NCBI GenBank assembly: GCA_039519185.1
Contig: CM076846.1
Coordinates: 182,451,068-182,515,067, forward strand
Direction of reading: 5' to 3'
DNA length: 64,000 nt
Origin: Astragalus membranaceus
Taxonomy: Eukaryota > Streptophyta > Magnoliopsida > Fabales > Fabaceae
Shown: in pieces, positions 54,901 through 63,123 of the stretch
Position numbering within the stretch: position 1 is the first letter of the stretch
Layout: each line of letters starts with the position of its first letter
Program-made: the position numbers and the translations under genes
The notes under the pieces: model-generated
Databases searched by the model: none
Told to the model about the DNA's origin: nothing
The model's input: the letters and a program-made list of their open reading frames with translations, nothing else

Positions 54901-57657
54901 GTCTTGGAAGAGAATGCAAAGAACAGCATTGAAGGACAAAGGCGATTGAACCCGATAATGAAGGAGGTGGTCAAGAAAGAAATCATCAAATGGTTAGATG
55001 CAGGAATCATTTATCCAATTAGTGATAGCTCATGGGTGAGCCCAGTTCAATGTGTGCCAAAGAAGGGTGGAGTTACTGTGGTAACCAATGAAAAAAATGA
55101 ATTAATTCCAACAAGAACAGTGACTGGATGGAGGATATGTATGGACTACAGGAAGCTGAACAAAGCAACCAAGAAGGACCATTTTCCTCTGCCATTTATT
55201 GACCAGATGTTGGATAGACTTGCAGGCAAAGAATTCTATTGCTTCCTTGATGGTTACTCAGGATATAACCAGATAGCTATTGTGCCTGAGGACCAAGAGA
55301 AGACCACATTCACTTGTCCTTATGGTACCTTTGCCTTCAGAAGGATGCCATTTGGATTGTGTAATGCGCCTGCAACATTTCAGAGGTGTATGATGGCTTT
55401 ATTCTCAGATTTTATTGAAAAATCCATGGAAGTTTTCATGGATGACTTTTCAGTCTATGGAGACTCATACAAGGCATGCTTGGATAACTTAGAAGGAGTC
55501 TTATTAAGGTGTGAAGAAACCAACTTAGTACTCAACTGGGAGAAATGCCACTTCATGGTTCAAGAGGGAATTGTTTTGGGGCATAAAATTTCAAAGAAAG
55601 GGTTGGAGGTGGATAAAGCGAAAATTGATGTTATTGACAAATTACCTCCACCTACAACTGTCAAAGGTATTAGAAGTTTCTTAGGGCATGCTGGTTTTTA
55701 CAGAAGGTTTATCAAGGATTTCTCAAAAATTTCCAAACCTTTGTGTCTGCTGCTGCAACGTGATAACGTCTTCAACTTTGATGAGCATTGTCACGAAGCC
55801 TTCCAGAAATTGAAGAATGCCCTTGTAACAGCTCCTGTGATAGTCACTCCTGACTGGTCCAAACCATTTGAATTAATGTGTGATGCGAGTGACTACGCTG
55901 TGGGGGCCGTATTGGGTCAAAGGTATGGCAAAATTTTTCACTCTATATACTATGCTAGTAAAACCTTAGATGATGCCCAATTAAATTATACTGTAACTGA
56001 GAAAGAGTTACTGGCTGTTGTATTTGCTTTTGACAAATTTAGATCATACTTGGTGGGTGCAAAAGTTATTGTTTTTACTGATCACTCAGCCATCAAGTAT
56101 TTGATTTCTAAAAAAGATGCAAAGCCACGACTCATTAGATGGGTTCTCCTCCTCCAAGAATTTGACTTGGAAATTCATGATAAAAAGGGGGTGGAGAACC
56201 AAGTTGCTGATCATCTTTCTAGGCTTGAGAATGTTGATGCAGGTACAGGTGCAGAAGAAATAAAAGAAAATTTCCCTGATGAAAAACTGCTGACAGTAGC
56301 CACAGTAGCTGAAGACGTTACCACGTCTATGACTATTTCTTCAAACGTTATAACGTCTGATACTACTGCTCCCTGGTATGCTGATATAGTTAACTTCCTA
56401 GTCAGCAAGATGGTGCCTGTGGATTTCAACCATCAGCAAAGAAAAAAATTCTTCCACACCGTGAAGCACTATTTTTGGGATGAGCCCTATCTATATAAGA
56501 TGTGTCAAGATCAGTTGCTTAGGAGATGCCTGGCTGAAGAGGAACAACTCCATGTATTACAACAATGTCATGCATCACCTTATGGAGGACACTTTGGAGG
56601 AACCAGAACTGCAGCAAAGGTGTTACAGTCAGGATACTATTGGCCAACACTCTTCAAAGATGCTCATGAATTAGTAAAAAGATGTGATAAATGCCAAAGA
56701 GCTGGAAACATCTCCAACAAGCAAGAAATGCCACTGACAAATATTCTTGAAGTGGAACTGTTTGATGTTTGGGGAATGGACTTCATGGGACCATTTCCTA
56801 TGTCTCATGGAAATTTATACATTTTGGTAGCTGTGGATTATGTGTCAAAATGGGTGGAAGCCATTGCATTACCCAATAATGAGGCCAAATCAGTCAGCAA
56901 ATTCCTGAAGCAAAACATCTTCACAAGATTTGGTACTCCAAGAGCTATAATCAGTGATGAAGGCTCCCACTTTTGTAACAAGCTGATTGAGAACCTATTG
57001 GCTAAGTACGGAGTGAAGCACAAGATTGCTACAGCTTATCACCCACAAACAAGTGGTCAAGCAGTAATTTCCAACAGAGAAATTAAAAGGATACTTGAGA
57101 AGATGGTTGGTCCAAACAGGAAGGATTGGTCCCTGCACCTTGATGATGCATTGTGGGCATACAGAACAGCATTTAAGACACCACTGGGCATGTCACCATA
57201 CAAGTTAGTCTTCGGAAAAGCTTGTCACCTGCCCATTGAGCTCCAACACAAAGCTCACTGGGCACTGAAGCAACTGAACCTAGATCATTCAAAGGCTGGA
57301 GAAGCAAGGCTCCTTCAACTAAATGAGCTAGATGAATTCAGGCACACTGCCTATGAGAATTCAAAAATGTATAAAGAGAAAACCAAGAAGTGGCATGATC
57401 AGAGAATTCAAAGAAGGGAGCTAGTAGAGGGACAATCAGTTTTGTTGTTTAATTCAAGATTAAAGTTGTTCCCTGGGAAGTTAAAATCAAGATGGTCAGG
57501 ACCTTTCAAGATAGTAAAAGTCTACAGTCATGGTGCTGTGGATCTGTTTGATGAGAAAACTAATTCCATTTTCAAGGTCAATGGCCAAAGAGTGAAGCAT
57601 TACCATGGAGAACATGTGGTTAGGGACAAGACCACAGTGACTCTCAACAACCTCTGA
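51961..57657 (+). CDS. Athila F Gag-Pol polyprotein, 1,898 aa, intact
   Basis: A single open frame. The Gag core is near residues 150-310 (FQLKLFPYSLKDKAKNWLNS, ESLFEAWERWKELLRMCPHH) with a knuckle CVYCEGGHVYEECP near 383. The protease has LCDLGASINLMP near 705. The reverse transcriptase has FCFLDGYSGYNQI-type text, MPFGLCNAPATFQRCMMALF and FMDD near 1,160; CNAPATFQRCM is typical of Athila. RNase H has MCDASDYAVGAVLGQ near 1,306. The integrase has a finger (CDKCQRAG), DDE text (VWGMDFMGPFP near 1,602, ISDEGSHFCNK near 1,663) and a C-terminal domain. No stop or shift and all catalytic blocks are present. Its protein repeatedly contains (D/N)V(T/V/I)TS where the element's palindrome falls in the coding DNA. 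Confidence 0.95.
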   Translation: MLSSSSSSSSTEPGSGSEPEFYPEPERTFRRLRRQQRLRRQQQQQQVQPPIMSEHGTGGRSSRGGRTPRGGRHSDAGGRGRGPQTHTETYVDDEHWQRQQLINAGPQDMVNDRDRPMRDYAVLNPAHLQTGIARLPIHTGHFEFKPMMFQMLQTAGQFGGFPQEDPYAHLRQFLDVCSNFVIPGVSEDAFQLKLFPYSLKDKAKNWLNSLEPNSIHTWDELAEKFLGKYFPPNKNAKLRNDITSFKQREGESLFEAWERWKELLRMCPHHGIPVVIQMETFYNGLDQPTRLILDASSGGVILNMSFSEACRLIEDIATHNAHWPSDRFTTGKKAGVHEISEVTALSAQVASLTNMIKNLSTPNVATSEPQTAAAIEPTPSGGVVCVYCEGGHVYEECPHNPQSVNFVSHNKGNSPFSNLYNSNWRNHPNFSWKNNNSLNASNAAPAIPPGFPPQQQKQYTQNNNNSNLEALMKTLISDCRATLQTHESSIKTLENQIGQIASALTQRQNGSLPSTTETPSSSKSNDKDVVNAQVNAISLRSGTEYPEPSMPKESEVPDKEKEKNKGGEKEKNIPDIVMSKPDVTTSSSEPGIKTVPKLVPEYPPPPYPQRLKKAHEDKQFTRFMEMLKQLHINLPLVEALQQMPNYAKFLKDIITKRRRLGEFETIALTEECSLIMQNKLPRKLKDPGSFTIPCSIGDFYLGKALCDLGASINLMPKSIYEKFGIGTARPTSLSLTLADKSRVYPEGILEDVLIKVDKFVFSVDFVILDFDADKEVPIILGRPFLATGRTLIDVQKGELIMRVNDQEVKFNVLNALKYPEPNTEECSFVVALDHVVQKQFNKDNDHLENILGNDEIQELLSEEADQSNVTTSTTDVVTSDSHVPRAWTKKYESLGKEDSNLKKIVPSIEEPPTLELKVLPDHLKYAFLGENDSLPVIISSNLSQEQESDLISTLKRHKKAIGWQMADIKGISPTICMHRIVLEENAKNSIEGQRRLNPIMKEVVKKEIIKWLDAGIIYPISDSSWVSPVQCVPKKGGVTVVTNEKNELIPTRTVTGWRICMDYRKLNKATKKDHFPLPFIDQMLDRLAGKEFYCFLDGYSGYNQIAIVPEDQEKTTFTCPYGTFAFRRMPFGLCNAPATFQRCMMALFSDFIEKSMEVFMDDFSVYGDSYKACLDNLEGVLLRCEETNLVLNWEKCHFMVQEGIVLGHKISKKGLEVDKAKIDVIDKLPPPTTVKGIRSFLGHAGFYRRFIKDFSKISKPLCLLLQRDNVFNFDEHCHEAFQKLKNALVTAPVIVTPDWSKPFELMCDASDYAVGAVLGQRYGKIFHSIYYASKTLDDAQLNYTVTEKELLAVVFAFDKFRSYLVGAKVIVFTDHSAIKYLISKKDAKPRLIRWVLLLQEFDLEIHDKKGVENQVADHLSRLENVDAGTGAEEIKENFPDEKLLTVATVAEDVTTSMTISSNVITSDTTAPWYADIVNFLVSKMVPVDFNHQQRKKFFHTVKHYFWDEPYLYKMCQDQLLRRCLAEEEQLHVLQQCHASPYGGHFGGTRTAAKVLQSGYYWPTLFKDAHELVKRCDKCQRAGNISNKQEMPLTNILEVELFDVWGMDFMGPFPMSHGNLYILVAVDYVSKWVEAIALPNNEAKSVSKFLKQNIFTRFGTPRAIISDEGSHFCNKLIENLLAKYGVKHKIATAYHPQTSGQAVISNREIKRILEKMVGPNRKDWSLHLDDALWAYRTAFKTPLGMSPYKLVFGKACHLPIELQHKAHWALKQLNLDHSKAGEARLLQLNELDEFRHTAYENSKMYKEKTKKWHDQRIQRRELVEGQSVLLFNSRLKLFPGKLKSRWSGPFKIVKVYSHGAVDLFDEKTNSIFKVNGQRVKHYHGEHVVRDKTTVTLNNL

Positions 57658-57705
57658 ATTCAAAAAAGGGGATAGTCTGGCTGAAGACTCTTAAAGCAAG
57701 CGCTC

Positions 57706-57721
57706 TTGGGAGGCAACCCAA
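57706..57721 (+). ncRNA. Hairpin with AGGCAA loop (Athila F)
   Basis: TTGGG-AGGCAA-CCCAA lies after AAGCGCTC, about 50 bases past the pol stop. The counterpart in Athila C (29,555) has G-C in place of the outermost T-A pair, so pairing is kept although sequence changes. Confidence 0.6.
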
Positions 57722-58159
57722 TGGTTTTAACTAACCAGCAATTTTGTGTCTTTAAATTTTTGTGCAGGATTGGGAGCTGAAGTAGTAAAAACGTTATAAC
57801 GTCTCTGCGTGTCTAGGATGTTGTCACGTTCGTTGCCTGGGTAAAGTTTGAAATGAAAAAGAAAAGAAAATGAGTCAAGCAGTTTTTTTTAAATGAAACA
57901 ATTTTTAATGAATTTTTTTAGACGTGACTGCCAAGGTGACCATGACGTCACTTCCAACGGTTACCCCTTTTTCCCAAACCCACGCCACCACCTACTTCCC
58001 AACTTCCCATAAAACCTCCCCAATAGACACACACCAGTTACAATCATCAAAACCACCTTCATACACTTTCAGAAACCGCAATCTTATACCTTCTCCCAAC
58101 CCCAAATCGCAAATCTCAATCTCAAATCCCCAACTCTCCAGAAAACTCATACAATCACC

Positions 58160-60274
58160 ATGACTAAAACAAAGCAAGCTGCAGTAAAATCATCTGGTAA
58201 GGGAAAGAACGTCAACCCAAGTTCTTCTTCTGTTCCAAACCCAGAAATCCCCATTCCTTCAAAGAAGAAAGCCTTGCTGCCAGAAAGGGGTTTTAGCTTG
58301 GAAAACCCAAATCCTGACTTTATCGCAACAGTGGCAGCATTGGGATGGCAGAAATTTGTAGTTCACAGAAAGGAATACATTGCAACTCTGGTGCATGACT
58401 TTTATAAAGGAATCGTTGAAAGAACCGATGGAGAACTTTCAAGCACCTCCATCGTACGAGGTGAGGAAGTCAAATTTGGTGTAAGAGTCATAAATGACTA
58501 CTTTGGGCTAGGTTACTATGGCAAGGCAGTTGAGGTGAAGCAAAAGACGTACGGAGTGGCAGAGATGACTGAAATCAAAGAAAGGATATGTGTTGAAGGA
58601 GCTGTTTGGGAGCGAAGAGGCGACCATGGGAATGAATTCAAAATTTTGAAGAGATACCTTTGTGATGAGGCCAGTGCTTGGTTTCATTTCATCAGACATT
58701 GCTTGATACCCACTTCCCACACTCTCTGGGTTGATAAAGAGAGGCTGATTGCTATCGATGCCATTATGTCAAGAGATAAGATTGAAGTGGGTAAGCTCAT
58801 CAACAGAGAGATTAACAAATGGCAGAACAGGAAGGATGGATACCTATACTTCCCTTGTTTAATCACCGATCTCTGCATGGAAGCTGGAGTGGAGATTGAA
58901 GCATCTGAGCTAAGAGAGGAACCTCAGGGGGCATTCTCTACAAAGTTCAAAGCTAGGCAGAGAGCTGCAGATGCTACCACGTCAGTTGATGCACAGACGT
59001 TACAACGTCTGGTAGACCAGCAAAACAGCCTAGCCAAGTTTGTCAAGGAGCAATTTGAGTGGCAAAAGAAGGTGATTACACATACAACAAAAGGCAAGAT
59101 GGTGATTGAAGAACCAGTACTTCCAGATTGGATGCAAGAGGAAGATGAAGACAACATACTCCTATCAGCAATGAACCCCAAGAAAGTGAAGAAGGAAAAA
59201 GTCAAGAAAACAAGAAAACCAGCAACAAAAAGAAAGAGCCCAGCAAAGAAGGAGCAGAAGAAGGTAAGTAGTGAGGAAGAAGAGCTTAAATCGGCTGATA
59301 TGGATAGCATCAGTGAAAGTGATGCAGAGGAATCAAAGAAGGTGAGTAGGGAAATCCTAAGCGATGATGGGGAAGAAACACATTCAGAAGAGAAAGGAAG
59401 TTCCAGTGATAAGACTGATATTGAGGCTGACTCCCCACCAACCCAAACACTCAAAGAACCAGCCCAACCCACACCTCCATCACCAAAAGACAACCAACCC
59501 CAACCCTCAGATAAAACCCAACCCACCCATGACCAAAACATCCTCCAAACACCACAATCTAAACCTAAAGATCAGCCCATTTCAAAGCCAACCCCCACTC
59601 AACCTGAACCAACTAAAGAGCCATCACAACCATCCATTCCAGAAGTAACCAGTGCAGATGTGGCTACGTCTGAACCAACTGTTGTTGAAACCAACCCAGA
59701 CCCACAACTCATTCCCCCACCCAAAAGGCAAAGATTCAAGACTGTACCCACCCAGAGTCCATTTGGGAAGAAGAAAAGGCGTGAAGTAGCCGCTGCAAGT
59801 GAAAAAGCAAGACATGGTGATGAAGAAGAGCAACCAGTTGATCCTCCTGCACCCAAAAGGCAAAAGTTGCAAGTAAAAAAGAGATCTGAAGCTGCTAAAG
59901 ATAAGCCAGCAACAGCCACCAGCGCAGCATTTGTTGCTGCAAGTGGTTCAGAGAATGCTCCTGCTGTTGCTGCTGAAGAGGAAGCTGCAGACGTTACAAC
60001 GTCTCATGAGCCAGAGGTTGAAAAAGCCCAGGGGGAACCCAAAGAGCAGCAGCAGATTCATCCTGCAGAGCTGGAAAAGCAGAAAGCATGGGAGGAAGCA
60101 AAGAAAAGAGTTGCTAAGAGCAGTGTAAAGAGGCCCCAGGAAACTGAAGTCTCAGTTGATGTTGGTGACGGTGAAGGAGAAAAGAAGAAGAAAGAAAAGA
60201 AAAAGAAGGCTGTGCAAGCAAGCATCCCAGCCAGACAAAGTGGAAGGCTCAGGGCCGGTGCTCTGAACAAGTAA
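58160..60274 (+). CDS. Athila F third ORF, 704 aa (putative plant transposon protein type)
   Basis: It lies downstream of pol where Athila elements carry an env-like ORF. The start MTKTKQAAVKSSGKGKNVNP is basic. Residues about 45-270 form a compact region (FIATVAALGWQKFVVHRKEY, then VKFGVRVINDYFGLG, ASAWFHFIRHCLIPTSHTLW, GKLINREINKW) that resembles the domain annotated as putative plant transposon protein in plant databases; this is from memory of the family's look. The remaining 430 residues are charged and Pro/Lys/Glu-rich, low complexity, ending in a KKKKEKKKKAVQASIPARQS-like basic tail. I see no signal peptide and no clear membrane segment, which argues against a true envelope protein. 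Function unknown. Confidence 0.8.
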   Translation: MTKTKQAAVKSSGKGKNVNPSSSSVPNPEIPIPSKKKALLPERGFSLENPNPDFIATVAALGWQKFVVHRKEYIATLVHDFYKGIVERTDGELSSTSIVRGEEVKFGVRVINDYFGLGYYGKAVEVKQKTYGVAEMTEIKERICVEGAVWERRGDHGNEFKILKRYLCDEASAWFHFIRHCLIPTSHTLWVDKERLIAIDAIMSRDKIEVGKLINREINKWQNRKDGYLYFPCLITDLCMEAGVEIEASELREEPQGAFSTKFKARQRAADATTSVDAQTLQRLVDQQNSLAKFVKEQFEWQKKVITHTTKGKMVIEEPVLPDWMQEEDEDNILLSAMNPKKVKKEKVKKTRKPATKRKSPAKKEQKKVSSEEEELKSADMDSISESDAEESKKVSREILSDDGEETHSEEKGSSSDKTDIEADSPPTQTLKEPAQPTPPSPKDNQPQPSDKTQPTHDQNILQTPQSKPKDQPISKPTPTQPEPTKEPSQPSIPEVTSADVATSEPTVVETNPDPQLIPPPKRQRFKTVPTQSPFGKKKRREVAAASEKARHGDEEEQPVDPPAPKRQKLQVKKRSEAAKDKPATATSAAFVAASGSENAPAVAAEEEAADVTTSHEPEVEKAQGEPKEQQQIHPAELEKQKAWEEAKKRVAKSSVKRPQETEVSVDVGDGEGEKKKKEKKKKAVQASIPARQSGRLRAGALNK

Positions 60275-61590
60275 GTAGCCCTCTTTTAGCAGTAGAATAG
60301 TTTTAGTTTCCAATTTCAGTACAAATAAATAAGCTGTCTAGACGTTACAACGTCTTGAGAGTTAGTAGTTGTTTTGTTTCTGTTTTGTGTAAACGTTCCT
60401 CTCTCATTTTTCAAAATCAGTGAGCAGTGGGGACACTGCTCATCTTTTTGTTCGGGGGGGGAGGATCATTTTTATGTTTCCTGTTTGCATGAAATCAAAT
60501 GCAAAATCAGTTTACTTTCCTACTCTATTAATCATCAAAAATGTTTCTCTTTGGGCTAAATCTAGTAATTACTATGTGTGAATTTGTGTGAGTAGCTGAT
60601 GCATGCTTAGATGAATAGAATTGATTATTGCTTCCACACAAACTCTGTTTTGAGGAAAACCTAGTTAGCTAAGGACTAATTGATGCAAAGCTAGTGCTGG
60701 TTGACTATGGTGATGGTAGAGCTTGATTAAAAACTCAGAGTAGCAGTAGAAGCTAAGTTTGGGGGCATATCAGGTTGTACTAAGGCTGGGTGCAAAGACT
60801 GTAGGATGATTAGTGCTTGTGTAGTGTGAGTGCAGCGTTGTAACGTCTACCCGTAACGTTATAACGTATGCCGTGTGTGTTTGTGTGTTGTGCTCTGTGT
60901 TATCAAACGTTGTAGCGTCTCTTCTATAAACGTTATAACGTCTACTCCAAAAAAAAAAAAAAAAAAAATACCAAAAAAAAGTGTGTGTTGTTTCAAATAA
61001 GTGGAAAAATCCACATGTCCTCTGTGTTGGCTGCAATTTCCCGAAACAAATACTGGGTACACCAAATATCTCAATCCCAAATTGTCAAATCCAAGGGATC
61101 AAAAAGGAGAAAATCACAAAAACTCCAAACCAAAAGTGAAGTGAATCAAATGAAAGTTGCTCAGTAATGAGGGGTTGCAGTCCTCTGTGTGTTTTACGTT
61201 GTGTGAGTCAGAAAAGTAGTTTGCACTAATCTAGTCCTAGCACCCAAATTAAGACCCTTTGTCGTGCTTAAAATAACCCTCAAATCTTGTGTGGAAATGT
61301 TAGCCTACTCTCTGTTTTGAAAGATGTTATACTCTCACCATATGGAAACCACTCTTTCATAGGCTAAGGTAGCTTCTGAACCTAGCTAGGAATAGAATTG
61401 ATACAGAGATCACACACTCACTTTGGGCAGTAATGAATCTAAAATTTAATTGTGCATTGGTGCGTGAGTGTGTAGTGAAGGTCTGAAGGAATTAGCCCCT
61501 TGAGGAAAGTTTTTGATCAAAAATGGATGAGCAGGGTGTAAACTGCTGGTGTATTTAATTTCCTGCATCTTTTCATATGTTGTATTTCAA
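60275..61590 (+). other. Athila F 3' untranslated region with motif copies
   Basis: Non-coding. It has several ACGTTATAACGT-type copies (near 60,340, 60,837, 60,853, 60,907 and 60,930), an A run (60,951-60,968) and an early AGTTTGGGGGCATA purine block near 60,758. Confidence 0.55.
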
Positions 61591-61627
61591 TTGCTTGAGG
61601 ACAAGCAATGGTTTAAGTTTGGGGGTG
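61591..61627 (+). other. Hairpin TTGCTT-GAGGAC-AAGCAA and polypurine tract of Athila F
   Basis: A perfect 6-bp stem at 61,591-61,608 is followed by TTTAAGTTTGGGGGTG, which ends exactly at the 3' LTR. The same order occurs at 30,465-30,503 in Athila C. Confidence 0.78.
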
Positions 61628-63123
61628 TGATAACTCATATTTATATGAGTTATTTATACGTATTCAAAGTTAAATCATGCAAGTTCTCTGGCAATAGCAG
61701 GTTGTTTCTAGTAAAGTTTCTGTTAGTTTATTGCTTTTAGTTAGATAGGGGCTAAATTACAAGTTCTAGGCATTTTGGTGCCAATTGGCGCCTTTGTGAG
61801 CGTTTTGATGCTTCTTGTGTTTGTGCAGTAATCTGAACGTGGCAGCGTCTCTCATCACGTCTGAAGAAGGACAGCAGAGCAAGAAAATAATATATATCAT
61901 TTTAGCGCGCATGTAATGATGACCAGAGATCTGGAAATGAAGAAGATCTTCTCTTTCTTCAGCACTGACGCGGCTGACGCACTGTAGCAGTGCGGTGTCA
62001 CTTCAGGGCAGAGTCAACTCGCAAGCAAGCTTGGAAGGTGGGGGAATGACATCAGCAGCATGTGACCTCTTTTGACCATGGCTATTCTCTCTCTATAAAA
62101 AGGCAAGGGTGCACTATGCGGAGAAGACACGACTCCATTCATCATCCACCTTCCCCCATTTTTCAGAGATAGTTTTTCTGAGAGAAGTTCTGGACACAGA
62201 CTTCTTCATTTTTAATTCTCTCAAGGCCCCAATTTCCATATCCATTCGCAGCCATTATTGTAAAGCCCAGACGTTGTAACGTCTTTACAGCGTGCATGAA
62301 GGAAGGCCACTTAGGCGTATCTTTTGCGTTTAGTCTCCTTTTCTCTATGTACGGTATTTGGATTTTAACTCCTCTTATTTCTGTAAGGATGCTCAGCATG
62401 AGCTAAACAATTTGTAGTTGGGTTGTTGTTTTGCATGTAATGAACCTTTAGTCTAATGCTATGAAGTATTGATGTTTATGTGTTTTAAATCTTTGCATGT
62501 TAATATTTCCAAACTTGTTTTGAACTGATCACTTAAAATAAGTAGATTCATAGGTACAGACATGGTCTATGAAAAGAACTCAAAGATTTATGTGAATGAA
62601 AAGGTGCACTAAAGACATTTAGGCATTTTTATCTAAGTCTAGACATAGAACAGATAATAGTTCATAGGACATTGCTGTGGGTACTTAAAATACAGGAGTA
62701 GGCCTACTTAGAACCTAGACATAGGAATTCTAGTACTTGAAGCTCTGACGTTTTGTGACTGAAAAGCACAGCTCTTTTGCAACAGCGTTCAAACGTTATA
62801 ACGTCTATGCAACATAGCATTTGTACGTATTAACGTGTAAACGTTATAACGTCTGACTAGAGGAGATTTATTTGCATGCAGCAATCCAACTCATACTCTT
62901 CCATATTCACAACCACTTCTTGTTTACTTGCTTGATTTATGTTACTAGTCTTAATACCTACTTTTAGTGCCGATTTATTACCTGTTTCACTTGTGTTTTA
63001 AAGACTTGAACTCTGAAAGTTAATCAATCCTCGTGGGAACGATCTCTTACTTTTATCCACTTTATTACTTGTACGACGTGTATACTTGCACTGATATTGC
63101 GACTAGAACACACGGACGCAACA
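61628..63123 (+). mobile_element. 3' LTR of Athila F
   Basis: It has the same length and, by eye, the same sequence as 50,337-51,832, and is followed directly by the second GCCAG. Confidence 0.93.

Larger units (their letters stand above)
50337..63123 (+). mobile_element. Athila F: complete Athila retrotransposon, 12,787 bp
   Basis: LTRs of 1,496 bp each (50,337-51,832 and 61,628-63,123) are flanked by GCCAG duplications (50,332-50,336 and 63,124-63,128). An Asp-tRNA primer site, an uninterrupted gag-pol, a third ORF and a polypurine tract are all in order. I read no difference between the LTRs, so insertion is recent. All parts expected of an autonomous Athila are here. It interrupts Tat E pol between the two RNase H domains. 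Confidence 0.95.
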
